A stretch of 64,000 bases of DNA, taken from the NCBI GenBank assembly GCA_035294305.1, contig DATGLD010000008.1, forward strand, positions 1 through 64,000, read 5' to 3'. This DNA comes from DASRBN01 sp035294305. GTDB taxonomy: Bacteria > Chloroflexota > Ktedonobacteria > Ktedonobacterales > Ktedonobacteraceae. Made by a program: the position numbers and the translations under genes. The notes under the pieces are model-generated. The model saw nothing but the letters and a program-made list of their open reading frames with translations. It ran no database searches and was not told the origin of the DNA. Below are positions 42,711 through 50,468 of the stretch, piece by piece (position 1 is the first letter of the stretch; the number at the start of each line of letters is the position of its first letter).

Positions 42711-44138
42711 TTACCTCGTCCGTGCCAGCGCCTGCTTCGGCGGAATATGTAGAGGGCGACCCTCTGCCGCCAGCACTGCTTCGCGCAGGCCCTCGGATAG
42801 CGCCGGATGTGGGTGAATCGTCTCGATAATTTCGTCAGCCGTCAGTTCGCCGCGCATCGCCACCGAGTACTCACTAATCAAATTAGTGGCGTCAGGACCG
42901 ATGATGTGAGCACCCAGGATTTCATCATATTTCCCCAGGATAACCTTGGTAAATCCATCTGTTTCATTCATCGAAACCGCCTTGCCGTTCGCGCTCCACG
43001 GGAAGCGTTCAACGCGCACCTCGGAGTTTTTCTCGCGCGCCTGCGCCTCCGTCAGTCCAACAAAGGCGATTTCAGGAAAGGTGTAAATGGGATTAGGAAC
43101 CACGTCGTAATTCATCTTGGCCGCGTATCCCATCGCATTATCCGCCGCGACCTCGCCCTCCATCGAGGCCACGTGAGCCAGCCCCGCCCCGTGTACCAGG
43201 TCACCAATGGCATAGATGCCCGGAAGATTGGTCTCCATCCTTTCGTTCACCCGCACCCGCCCCCGGTCATTATCAAGCCCTTGCTCCATCAGGCTATCCA
43301 GGCCCCAGGTATTTGCCCGCCGGCTCACGGCCATCAGCACGTATTCGCCGCTAAAGCTCTGCTGCCCTTTCTCAGTAGCAGCATTCACCTTTTTCATCTC
43401 GCCGTCATCCTCGATGGATTCGACCCGCGCGTTCGTAGCAATAGTGATGCCGCGCCGGTTGAAGATGCGCACAAGCAGCTTGCGTATCTCCTCATCAACG
43501 GGCGCAAGGATATTGGGCAGCATCTCCACAATCGTCACCTTCGACCCCAACGCGTTGAACATACAGGCCAGCTCGACGCCGATCACGCCGCCGCCAACAC
43601 AGATAATGCTCTCAGGCGTCTTGGGCAGATTCCAACAGGTATCGCTATTGATCACATTGCGCCCATCGATGCCCGGAAATGGGGGCATCAGCGGCACCGA
43701 ACCGTTCGCCAGGATGATTTTATCGGCGCTGAATTGCTGCTGCGATCCATCGTTCATCGCGACCGACACCGTGTGCGAGGCATCAACCGTTCCCAGCCCC
43801 TCGAAGACATCGACATTATTGCCTTTCATCAGCACACCGACGCCATTGGTCATGCGTTTGACCACCTTGTCTTTGAAAGCGACTCCCTGGCGCATATCAT
43901 AGGTAGGTGGTTGTGGCAGATTGATGCCCAGCTCGCCCAACGATTCCATCGAATGCAGCACTTCGGCAATGTGCAGCATAGCCTTGGAGGGAATACACCC
44001 GACATTGAGACAGGTGCCCCCCAAATATTGCTTCTCGACGATAGCTGTTTTCGCGCCAAGCTGCGCCGCCCGGATTGCCGCCACATAGCCACCCGGACCC
44101 GCGCCTATTACCGCGATATCATAGTGTGTACTTGCCAT
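42711..44138 (-). CDS. lpdA: Dihydrolipoyl dehydrogenase (E3)
   Basis: Flavoprotein disulfide reductase that re-oxidises dihydrolipoamide in 2-oxoacid dehydrogenase or glycine-cleavage complexes. The 475-residue product has the FAD-binding GAGPGGYVAAIRAAQLG near 12-28, redox-active Cys pair in GGTCLNVGCIPSK near 42-54, the NAD motif GGGVIGVELA near 180 and the C-terminal His-Glu in HPHPALSEGLREAV near 447-460. The start at 44138 is preceded by GGAGG, which lies within the end of the adh gene. It is cotranscribed with the adh gene but no E1/E2 gene is close, so it probably serves complexes encoded elsewhere. Confidence 0.95.
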   Translation of the reverse strand: MASTHYDIAVIGAGPGGYVAAIRAAQLGAKTAIVEKQYLGGTCLNVGCIPSKAMLHIAEVLHSMESLGELGINLPQPPTYDMRQGVAFKDKVVKRMTNGVGVLMKGNNVDVFEGLGTVDASHTVSVAMNDGSQQQFSADKIILANGSVPLMPPFPGIDGRNVINSDTCWNLPKTPESIICVGGGVIGVELACMFNALGSKVTIVEMLPNILAPVDEEIRKLLVRIFNRRGITIATNARVESIEDDGEMKKVNAATEKGQQSFSGEYVLMAVSRRANTWGLDSLMEQGLDNDRGRVRVNERMETNLPGIYAIGDLVHGAGLAHVASMEGEVAADNAMGYAAKMNYDVVPNPIYTFPEIAFVGLTEAQAREKNSEVRVERFPWSANGKAVSMNETDGFTKVILGKYDEILGAHIIGPDATNLISEYSVAMRGELTADEIIETIHPHPALSEGLREAVLAAEGRPLHIPPKQALARTR

Positions 44139-44145
44139 ATGAAAA

Positions 44146-45186
44146 CTAACCTCCGATTTCAAAATATACCTTCAGGGCTTCACGCCCACGCATCAACCTG
44201 ACTCCCTCAGAGAATTGCTCCAGTGGTAGGCGATGGCTGATCAGACTCTCTACCCGTACTTTACCGTTCGCCAGCAGGTCAAGCGCGATGCGCAGCTCTT
44301 CCGGTGAAGAGGAATAGGTGCTCGTGAGAGTTACTTCCTGCAAATACAGGTGTTCCAGGTCAACTGGAACCGCTCCTGCATGCGCGGCAAAAATATTGAG
44401 CGTGCCACCCCTGCGTACCGCCGCCAATGCCTGCACGAATGGATGCTCGCCTGGCGCCGTGAGGATGATTGCATCCGCGCCTCGCCCACCCGTATACCCA
44501 TCTAATGCTGCCCGTAAGCCTTGCTCGTCAGGTGATGCCAGGAAGACATCATCTGCGCCAAGATCACGGGCCAATCGCAAGCGTTCAGGCAAAAGATCGG
44601 CGCCGTAGACCCGCACCGGCTGGTCATTCACCGCACTGATGGCTTTCACGGCTTGCAGCATTAGCAATCCGACGGAGCCAAGTCCCATCACAACCACACT
44701 ATCACCCTTCATCAGCGGCGTGCGCCTCACTGCTCGCACGCAGCATGCCAGCGGTTCGACAAACGAGCCTTCTTCCGCGCTGAGCGAATCCGGCAGCAGC
44801 AAGGTTGTATACCGCACATGCCGGGCAGGGACCCGAATGTACTCGGCAAACCCGCACGGGTCAATGTTCGAGGCTTTAAATGCCGCGCACATCGAATAGT
44901 TGGCATGCCGGCAATAGTGGCACTCGCCGCAGGGAACATGGTGTGCAACGATTACACGCTGCCCGGCTGAAAAACTGGAAATCGCCTTGCCGCGCTCAAC
45001 TATTGTACCCGTCAACTCGTGGCCGAGTATAACGGGTGGCGCTGCCTGCTTCACTATCTTCAGAATGTCGGACCCACACAGGCCGCAGCCATGTACCCGC
45101 ACAAGCAATTCTGTATCCGCTATGGTTGGAACCGACCTGGTTTCTACGCGGATATCATCATAAGCGTGATAAATGACGGCTCTCAC
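44146..45186 (-). CDS. Zinc-dependent medium-chain alcohol/polyol dehydrogenase
   Basis: The 346-residue product has the catalytic-zinc Cys in GCGLCGSDILKI near 30-41 and GHELTGTIVE near 54. The structural zinc Cys motif is CGECHYCRHANYSMC near 84-98. The NAD(P)-binding GLGSVGLL is near 167. This fits sorbitol/threonine-dehydrogenase-type MDR enzymes; the substrate is not certain. It ends 7 bp before lpdA, whose ribosome site overlaps its 3' end. A TATACT box on the minus strand lies about 40 bp upstream but without a good -35. Confidence 0.9.
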   Translation of the reverse strand: MRAVIYHAYDDIRVETRSVPTIADTELLVRVHGCGLCGSDILKIVKQAAPPVILGHELTGTIVERGKAISSFSAGQRVIVAHHVPCGECHYCRHANYSMCAAFKASNIDPCGFAEYIRVPARHVRYTTLLLPDSLSAEEGSFVEPLACCVRAVRRTPLMKGDSVVVMGLGSVGLLMLQAVKAISAVNDQPVRVYGADLLPERLRLARDLGADDVFLASPDEQGLRAALDGYTGGRGADAIILTAPGEHPFVQALAAVRRGGTLNIFAAHAGAVPVDLEHLYLQEVTLTSTYSSSPEELRIALDLLANGKVRVESLISHRLPLEQFSEGVRLMRGREALKVYFEIGG

Positions 45187-45514
45187 GGGATGTACTCTAG
45201 ACTTTCAGTATTACCATGATTGCAGTCAGTATAGCACGTTTCTGGGCGCGGCTGCCACGCTTTGTGAAAGAGAGAATTCACTCGGTATTTTGTTAAACCA
45301 CTTTATCCCGCCTGCGTGAAGACCTGGCAGCACAATGGTCCTTTCGGACTAATTTTCCAAAACAAAGTGAGGAAATCGTAACTGTATCCGTATATATAAG
45401 TGCAGAGGTTAGCGCAGCCGGCTATTGCGGAACCCGTTGGCGTACCCGGGCAACAATCTCGAAATAGTATCTAAAACTATCTATATCTATACCTGGTGAA
45501 CATCCGGCACGGCA

Positions 45515-45560
45515 TTTGTGGTGTGCCCGGTGTATAGATGGCAGGGGGGACGGATAGGAT
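45515..45560 (+). promoter_or_regulatory. Hairpin-rich stretch upstream of the small peptide gene
   Basis: TCTATAC...TGTATAGA arms enclose CCGGCAC/GTGTGCCCGG pairing near 45487-45540, ahead of the 45603 start. The 416-bp gap 45187-45602 has no other gene. A TATATA near 45393 could be a -10 box. No known riboswitch consensus was matched; a cis-acting RNA is only a possibility. Confidence 0.3.
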
Positions 45561-45602
45561 CATTCTTGTGTTTCATCTAACGGTCAAATAGGAGTATGCT
45601 AA

Positions 45603-45806
45603 ATGACAACGACTGGAGAATTGCGGGCAATCATTGAGGAACTGCAGTTCATTGATATTGGCGATGCCGCAAGCTACTTAGGGGAAGAATCCGTGGTGGT
45701 AGAGGAATCATGTGTTTCTGATCAATCGGTAGCCTCATCAATTCCCAACGAGGCAGATGACTTGCTTGTGTGGGCCAATCTCCACTGTAACTGTGTAGTT
45801 TTGTAA
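45603..45806 (+). CDS. Small Cys-ended peptide (possible RiPP-like precursor)
   Basis: This 67-residue ORF has AGGAG at 8 nt before its ATG and its own intrinsic terminator 17 bp after the stop, so it looks like a real gene. The sequence is acidic (GELRAIIEELQFIDIGDAASYLGEESV...) with one internal Cys and ends NLHCNCVVL. A leader-like acidic helix and a short Cys-rich C-terminus recall ribosomally made peptide precursors, and the last four residues (CVVL) resemble a CaaX prenylation box. No LanM, YcaO, radical-SAM, protease or prenyltransferase gene is nearby. Function is therefore open. Confidence 0.6.
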   Translation: MTTTGELRAIIEELQFIDIGDAASYLGEESVVVEESCVSDQSVASSIPNEADDLLVWANLHCNCVVL

Positions 45807-45822
45807 TATCCGCATGATTTCG

Positions 45823-45853
45823 ACCTGGTACTCTTGCGGGTACCAGGTTTTTT
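45823..45853 (+). terminator. Intrinsic terminator of the small peptide gene
   Basis: ACCTGGTAC, 8-nt loop, GTACCAGGT followed by TTTTT. Confidence 0.85.
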
Positions 45854-45879
45854 ATTGCCCTGATGAATGTTGACGACCG

Positions 45880-45947
45880 AATCGTTGAATACTCCCGGCC
45901 TGTAGGGACAAGCCGCTGTCCCTACAGGCCGGGAGTATTCAACGATT
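45880..45947. terminator. 31-bp-stem hairpin overlapping a stop codon
   Basis: Arms 45880-45910 and 45917-45947 are fully complementary, loop AGCCGC. The right arm overlaps the TAA stop of the minus-strand metallophosphoesterase gene. The middle of the stem contains the family B motif GTAGGGACA. The left flank (45861-45879) is the TGATGAATGTTGACGACCG repeat also seen at 41942. Confidence 0.7.
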
Positions 45948-46656
45948 AGTATCTGGCCTCTAAAAGCGTCCTGATACGTTTCTCCGCGTTAGGCATCCCT
46001 GACGCTTTGATCTGTTTCACAACCGCTCGCACGTCGTATTCCACGCGCCGTATCTCGGCCTCCCAGCTATTCTTCTGCCAGGAGAGGATGCCATAGGCCG
46101 CGCGCAGGTCCTCGTCGCGTGGGATGCCACAGCTGCCGACATCGACCAGCAGAAAACGCCGCCAGCGCCGCGTGTAAGCAATATGCAAATGCCCGAAAGC
46201 CAGCGCCCCGATGTTCGCATCCAGGCCCCCCAGCAGGTGTTCCAGCGTGCCGTCCTCTGCATTCGGGAAAATCGCATCTTCCAGATTGAGCGGATTGGCA
46301 TGCACAACCAGCAGGTCACTGCTGCCAGGGTTGTGAACGCGATGGGATAGCGGCAGCGAGGCGAGGTAACGAATACCCTCCGGCCCGATCTGTTCGCGCG
46401 TCCATGTTGCCGTACTGCGCTTCTTTTCGCCCTTGCCCGGCGCGGCAGTAACCACTTCCTCGTCCACATTGCCTCGCAGAACGGGACAATGCAGGCCCTG
46501 CACTATTGCCAGCACTTCTCGCGGGCACGGCCCATTCAAACACAGGTCGCCCGCGATTACTGTCTGATCCACCGGTGGCTGCTCTGCCAGGTCTCGCAGC
46601 ACCGCCTCCAGTGCCAGTTGATTGCCATGAATATCCGAAATAATTGCAATACGCAT
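45946..46656 (-). CDS. Calcineurin-like metallophosphoesterase
   Basis: The 236-residue product has the ordered metal motifs of the family: SDIHGN near 7-12, IAGDLC near 37, LRGNVD near 60, VVHANP near 112 and GHLHIAY near 156. It resembles the YfcE/MJ0936 or DUF4070-like group rather than large nucleotidases. Substrate not known. It ends in the 31-bp hairpin. A neighbouring gene at 49175 encodes another phosphoesterase of this superfamily. Confidence 0.88.
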   Translation of the reverse strand: MRIAIISDIHGNQLALEAVLRDLAEQPPVDQTVIAGDLCLNGPCPREVLAIVQGLHCPVLRGNVDEEVVTAAPGKGEKKRSTATWTREQIGPEGIRYLASLPLSHRVHNPGSSDLLVVHANPLNLEDAIFPNAEDGTLEHLLGGLDANIGALAFGHLHIAYTRRWRRFLLVDVGSCGIPRDEDLRAAYGILSWQKNSWEAEIRRVEYDVRAVVKQIKASGMPNAEKRIRTLLEARY

Positions 46657-46754
46657 CTAACATCCCTGTACGGATTAAAGCTAATGAAAATCGACAGCCT
46701 ATAGCTGTAATATACCGCAAAGGGATGATAGAAACCAGAGAATGGCAAAGGGTC

Positions 46755-47738
46755 TCAGGTGAATACAACGATAGTAATGCGTTCCCCAGGATTAGATGCC
46801 AGGTGCCAGGTGAAGACCCCTGTTTTATCCAGCAGCATCGTGTAAGAATACTTAGGTAATATTTTGACGCTTCCTCCAGTACTGTCACTGATCAGAGTCT
46901 GGGCCTGGTTCGTCGTATTCGTCCACAATATGCTCGTCCCAACTTTCAGTTTAAGACCATGGAGAGAGAGGGAAGCGGCGTTGCCAGTTCCGGACGAAAC
47001 AATCTTGATCGCATTGAACACACTGATCGTTGTATGTGTCATGGGATTAGCCTGCAAGTGGTACGAGAAGGTGCCAACAGTAGGGAAAGGTCTTGGTAGC
47101 TGTTCCCCTGCCTTCAGCGTAAGATACTGAACCGGCTTATCGTCTCTAACAATCACCTGGGAAATGCTGGACTGGTTGTACCAGAGTACACCGGTCCCTT
47201 GTGGAACGCTGAGTGAAGCCGGCTGGAACTCAATTGTACCTTTCAACTGAATAATAGTGATCTTTCCCGCGATAAATGAAGGTACCGCCGTCGGGTGAGA
47301 TGCTATCTGCCGAGTCTGATTAGGTGCTCCTACATTACTACTCTCATGATGAAATGTATTCAGCACTCCTACCAGGCTTCCTACCAGCAGCACGATAAAG
47401 CATACCGCCGCTGCCATGCCGAGACGATGCCGGAATGTACTGCGCTTCTGAATCTCGAGATCGCGCCGTTTTTTATGAGCAGCAGGCAAGAGATCGCCCG
47501 TCTTCAGATTGGCCAGATTGCTATTTGTCTGGTATGCGCTGCTATTGCTGGTAACATGTTCTCTCATGCGATCCCAGACTCGATCTAACGATTGAATATC
47601 TGCTTTCGCAACCTTTTCCGCACTATATATGAAGTCGTAGCGTGGTGACGGCCTCCACGCGAATGGTCGTATCCGGGAAACAGTATCTTCTCGCTCATCC
47701 ACAGCTTCTGAGAAAAACTCTTCGTCATGCCTGTTCAT
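46755..47738 (-). CDS. Single-pass membrane protein with two cupredoxin-like domains, probable anti-sigma partner
   Basis: The 327-residue product has a cytosolic N-terminus of about 105 residues, one membrane helix (about 107-127, MAAAVCFIVLLVGSLVGVL), then two repeats of a plastocyanin-like beta fold outside. The first has FQPASLSVPQGTGVLWYNQS...GTFSYHLQANP; the second has LKLKVGTSILWTNTTNQAQT...GVFTWHLASNP. The usual Cys/His copper ligands are not obviously complete. Its ATG overlaps the TGA of the ECF sigma gene, and this coupling is typical of anti-sigma factors. No zinc-binding HxxxCxxC motif is seen in the cytosolic part. Confidence 0.7.
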   Translation of the reverse strand: MNRHDEEFFSEAVDEREDTVSRIRPFAWRPSPRYDFIYSAEKVAKADIQSLDRVWDRMREHVTSNSSAYQTNSNLANLKTGDLLPAAHKKRRDLEIQKRSTFRHRLGMAAAVCFIVLLVGSLVGVLNTFHHESSNVGAPNQTRQIASHPTAVPSFIAGKITIIQLKGTIEFQPASLSVPQGTGVLWYNQSSISQVIVRDDKPVQYLTLKAGEQLPRPFPTVGTFSYHLQANPMTHTTISVFNAIKIVSSGTGNAASLSLHGLKLKVGTSILWTNTTNQAQTLISDSTGGSVKILPKYSYTMLLDKTGVFTWHLASNPGERITIVVFT

Positions 47739-48292
47739 ACGTTATCATGCCCTCCTTCCTGCTGTTTGTAGATGTTGCGCAAGAAGTGGAAAGAGCGTGA
47801 GAGGAGTACACGGATTGCTCCCTCGCGTTTCTGTACTCGTGCAGCTATCTCCTGATACGGTAACTCATCGTTGTAGCGCAGGCGGACAATCTCCTGCTGG
47901 AGCGCTGGAAGATGCCCCAGATTTGTCCGCAAAAGGGCGTATTCCTCTTCTCGCAGGCAAACCTGGTCAGGCTCCATATCCTCTTCGCCATACAGCGTTT
48001 CGGTCACATCTTCAAGCGACACATTGGCACGGCGAGCGGCATAGCGATGAAAATCAACGACCTTATTGTGCGCCACGCGCAGCAGCCATGCCCGTTGCTT
48101 CTCAGCGTCAAGACTGCTAATGGTCTCATTCTCAAGCGCGGCCAGGAAGATTTCTAAAAGGATATCTTCCGCATCCTCCCGCGACGGCGCCCGGCGCAGT
48201 ACATAGGTAAATATCGCCAGCGCCTCCCTTTCATAAAGCGCTGCCATAGGTGAGTCGTCGAGCCTGGAACGTGGCTGCTGCTGACGCGCCAT
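47735..48292 (-). CDS. ECF-type RNA polymerase sigma factor
   Basis: The 185-residue product has sigma region 2 (YEREALAIFTYVLRRAPSREDAEDILLEIFLAAL, near 20-54, with the -10 recognition helix AWLLRVAHNKVVDFHR) and region 4 (LPALQQEIVRLRYNDELPYQEIAARV near 129-154, a helix-turn-helix). It lacks region 3, as expected for group IV. It is translationally coupled to the membrane cupredoxin-like gene, so the pair probably senses an envelope signal. The signal is unknown. Confidence 0.92.
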   Translation of the reverse strand: MARQQQPRSRLDDSPMAALYEREALAIFTYVLRRAPSREDAEDILLEIFLAALENETISSLDAEKQRAWLLRVAHNKVVDFHRYAARRANVSLEDVTETLYGEEDMEPDQVCLREEEYALLRTNLGHLPALQQEIVRLRYNDELPYQEIAARVQKREGAIRVLLSRSFHFLRNIYKQQEGGHDNV

Positions 48293-48359
48293 AATGCCTT
48301 TCTCGATTTCACCGGTATCCCGGTCGGTCTAACGCTCTTTTTAAGCCTTCACTAGAGAA

Positions 48360-48385
48360 GTCGAACAGCCCCGCCATTTGTTACA
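48360..48385 (-). promoter_or_regulatory. Possible ECF-type autoregulatory promoter
   Basis: Minus-strand TGTAAC, 14-bp spacer, TTCGAC lies 70 bp upstream of the ECF sigma gene. AAC and CGA are spaced as in many ECF promoters. This is a weak prediction. Confidence 0.3.
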
Positions 48386-48478
48386 TCGCTATCATAAACG
48401 TTAAAGAGAGAAATGCAAGCTATTACTTTTATGTCGTGGGGAGATGGCAAAGAAAAACAAGAGCGGAAAATGGGGATG

Positions 48479-48679
48479 TTATGCTTCAAGCACGCCGATC
48501 AGTCTTTCCTTATGTATGACGAACCCAAACGGATACGCCTTCAACGAAAGCCGCTCGTATCCCTGTTCCCGCACAATTTTTCGGGCCTGTGCTTCTGCAT
48601 CATCCTGATCTCTGGCATAGAACGCATACAACACATCCATATCTTCATTCATCATACAAGCGAGTATCCAGAGTACCAT
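48479..48679 (-). CDS. Small protein, function unknown
   Basis: This 66-residue ORF has GAGGAG 12 nt before its ATG. After a hydrophobic start (MVLWILACMM), the sequence MDVLYAFYARDQDDAEAQAR then KIVREQGYERLSLKAYPFGFVIHKERLIGVLEA reads as an alternating beta-alpha-beta protein with balanced composition. It is divergent from an XRE regulator gene across a 108-bp region with a perfect palindrome. No family was recognised. Confidence 0.55.
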   Translation of the reverse strand: MVLWILACMMNEDMDVLYAFYARDQDDAEAQARKIVREQGYERLSLKAYPFGFVIHKERLIGVLEA

Positions 48680-48707
48680 GTTAGCCCTCTCCTCAGATAT
48701 TGCAACT

Positions 48708-48721
48708 TAAGTATATACTTA
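48708..48721. promoter_or_regulatory. 14-bp perfect palindrome (operator candidate)
   Basis: TAAGTATATACTTA lies between the divergent small-protein and XRE genes, 29 bp from one start and 67 bp from the other. A TACAAT box (48753-48758) with TTCTGT 17 bp upstream could be the XRE promoter. The XRE protein is the obvious candidate to bind. Confidence 0.55.
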
Positions 48722-48787
48722 GAATGCTACTTCTGTCAATACGTACTCCCTGGTACAATGCCGATAACCCAACTTGTAGGAGAGACG

Positions 48788-49003
48788 ATGATACGCTTAC
48801 GAGTGAAGGAAGTAGCAGAACAGAAGCACATCAGCATGGGCAAACTTTCACGTACCTCTGATGTAGCTTACAATACCGTGAAAGCCATTTACCGCAATCC
48901 CTACAAGGAAGTCACTACCACTACTCTCAATAAACTTGCTGCTGCATTAGGAGTTCCTGCCTCAGAACTGATTGAAGATATACCAGACAATCCAGAGAAG
49001 TGA
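48788..49003 (+). CDS. XRE-family helix-turn-helix regulator (short)
   Basis: The 71-residue product is nearly all HTH: LRVKEVAEQKHISMGKLSRTS, then DVAYNTVKAIYRNPYKEVTT, then TLNKLAAALGVPASELIE. This is the Cro/CI-like five-helix fold with no extra sensing domain. AGGAG lies 6 nt before the ATG. Longer ORF codons upstream have no ribosome site. It probably represses its own divergent region through the 14-bp palindrome. No phage or toxin partner is evident except the small divergent protein. Confidence 0.85.
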   Translation: MIRLRVKEVAEQKHISMGKLSRTSDVAYNTVKAIYRNPYKEVTTTTLNKLAAALGVPASELIEDIPDNPEK

Positions 49004-49174
49004 AATCCAGGGATATTGAAAATACCTATCGAATACGTTTAGACCCAATATACCGTGTTAGAATAAGAAAACTAACAAAGTAAGTGCAAAAACAGCGGCA
49101 CGAACCAGGGTCAATGAAGACGTAAAGCCCCTTGAAAAGTCAGACGAAAACAAAGGAAAAACAAAAAAAAGCAG

Positions 49175-49666
49175 ATGATTCGAAAAATTGGCGTCATCTC
49201 AGACACCCATATTCCCGAATTTAAGCAGTTGCCTCCGGTCATCTGGCAGTATTTTGACGGCGTCGAGCGCATCATTCACGCCGGCGACCTCTCCATCCTG
49301 CGCGTCATTGATGAGCTAGAAACGATAGCGCCGGTGGTAGCCGTCCAGGGCAATATTGAGGAAGAGGAAGTCGTAAGAGCATTGCCGATCAAACGCGAAA
49401 TGCTGGTCGGCAAATGCCGTATCGGCATCGTGCATATCCTCGGCGACTCACGCACTCGCACTCGCGTGGCCCGCCTGGAATTTCCCACCGCCCGCGTAGT
49501 CGTCTTCGGCCACAGTCACATTCCCTGGAACGAGGAACACAATGGACAGTTGCTCTTCAACCCAGGAAGCGCAACCGACCGACGCAGGCAACCCACATGC
49601 AGCATCGGCATGTTGTACGTGAACGACGAAACGAACGATGTGCGTGGGGAGATTATTCGGTTGTAG
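49175..49666 (+). CDS. YfcE/MJ0936-type phosphodiesterase
   Basis: The 163-residue product is a short calcineurin-like phosphoesterase. It has VISDTHIPE near 7-15, IIHAGDLS near 33, VQGNIEEEE near 57, GIVHILGD near 84 and FGHSHIPW near 110-117; these are the Mn-binding residues of the family. Members hydrolyse phosphodiesters in vitro, with unknown physiological role. The ribosome site is weak (AAAGGAAAAAC at 18 nt). It is lone and ends opposite a Uma2 gene. Confidence 0.9.
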   Translation: MIRKIGVISDTHIPEFKQLPPVIWQYFDGVERIIHAGDLSILRVIDELETIAPVVAVQGNIEEEEVVRALPIKREMLVGKCRIGIVHILGDSRTRTRVARLEFPTARVVVFGHSHIPWNEEHNGQLLFNPGSATDRRRQPTCSIGMLYVNDETNDVRGEIIRL

Positions 49667-49711
49667 ATTGAATAAACCCTCGGTGTAAGTAAAATCAATG
49701 ACGACCATGTC

Positions 49712-50272
49712 CTACCATGGGAACCGAACACGCTCATAAATTTCATCCATGAGAAATTCGGCGTTGAGGCTTTCAATTCTCACAGTGTCTCCAGAACCGT
49801 AGATTCTAGTAATCCAGTAGTTTTGCTTGCGGTCTCGGTGGTGAACTTCAACTGCCTGCCGTTCGGAACTCACAAGCACATAGTCCTCCAGACTAAGCAA
49901 CTCGCGATATGCTTCCAGTTTTTCAGTACGGTCAATTATCTGGGTGCCTGGAGAAAGCACCTCAAATATAACACGTGGATTGGCCAGAGCATTTTCTGCC
50001 TCGTTTTCATCGCAGCTAACCGTGACATCGGGATAGTAGTAGCGGTCTGCAGCTACCTGGACACGCATATCAGAAGTGTAGGTCATGCATGGAGTTCCTC
50101 GCAAGTGACTATGGAGCAGGCCGTGAAGATTATGTGCGATTAACGAGTGGTTTCGGCTCCCACCGGCAAGCATACGAATTTGACCATCGATATACTCGAA
50201 ACGTACATCGCTGGAATTATCAATAGCCAGGTATTCCTCAACGCTTACCCATCGTGATTCAGGAAGTGCCAT
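49712..50272 (-). CDS. Uma2-family (DUF820) restriction-endonuclease-fold protein
   Basis: This 186-residue second Uma2 member has WVSVEEYLAIDN, then FEYIDGQIRMLAGGSRNHSLI with the usual Gly-His region. YYYPDVTVSC near 93 is followed by NPRVIFEVLSPGTQIIDRTEKLEAYRELLSLEDYVLVS, where PD...E.L sits in the PD-(D/E)XK core. It is only distantly similar to the copy at 24735-25340. Biological role unknown. It lies downstream of serS, but both have separate hairpins, so it is probably monocistronic. Confidence 0.85.
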   Translation of the reverse strand: MALPESRWVSVEEYLAIDNSSDVRFEYIDGQIRMLAGGSRNHSLIAHNLHGLLHSHLRGTPCMTYTSDMRVQVAADRYYYPDVTVSCDENEAENALANPRVIFEVLSPGTQIIDRTEKLEAYRELLSLEDYVLVSSERQAVEVHHRDRKQNYWITRIYGSGDTVRIESLNAEFLMDEIYERVRFPW

Positions 50273-50407
50273 CGCTTGCTCCTTTTTTCTACTGCTACCT
50301 GATCGCCTGTTTGTTAGTCAGTAGTTTTGCTACCACTATTGCTCATAAGGGCGAAAAAGTCAAGTAACTAATGGGTAGTTGCTCTCCAGCCTTGCTAGCA
50401 AAACGGC

Positions 50408-50445
50408 TCGCCTATGTGCGGCATTCCAATACCGCACATAGGCGA
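50408..50445 (-). terminator. Hairpin after serS
   Basis: TCGCCTATGTGCGG (50408-50421) pairs perfectly with CCGCACATAGGCGA (50432-50445), loop of 10 nt, 23 bp after the serS stop. Confidence 0.65.
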
Positions 50446-50468
50446 AACGGATACCGTATGTGGGGAAA

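Noticed and set aside
42745..42775. GAGGGCGACCCTCTG in lpdA, resembling repeat family A
   Set aside because: It is a short internal palindrome coding for EGRPLHI, a normal C-terminal lipoamide dehydrogenase sequence; the AAGGGT core is missing.
42807..44201. 464-codon plus-strand open frame opposite lpdA
   Set aside because: Shadow of lpdA: rich in His, Arg and Gln, no recognisable fold, and lpdA on the other strand has every catalytic motif.
45400..45480. Possible tRNA-like or riboswitch sequence before the small peptide gene
   Set aside because: Some short stems can be drawn (CCGTTGG..CCCGGG) but they match no consensus that I know; evidence is too weak for a feature of its own.
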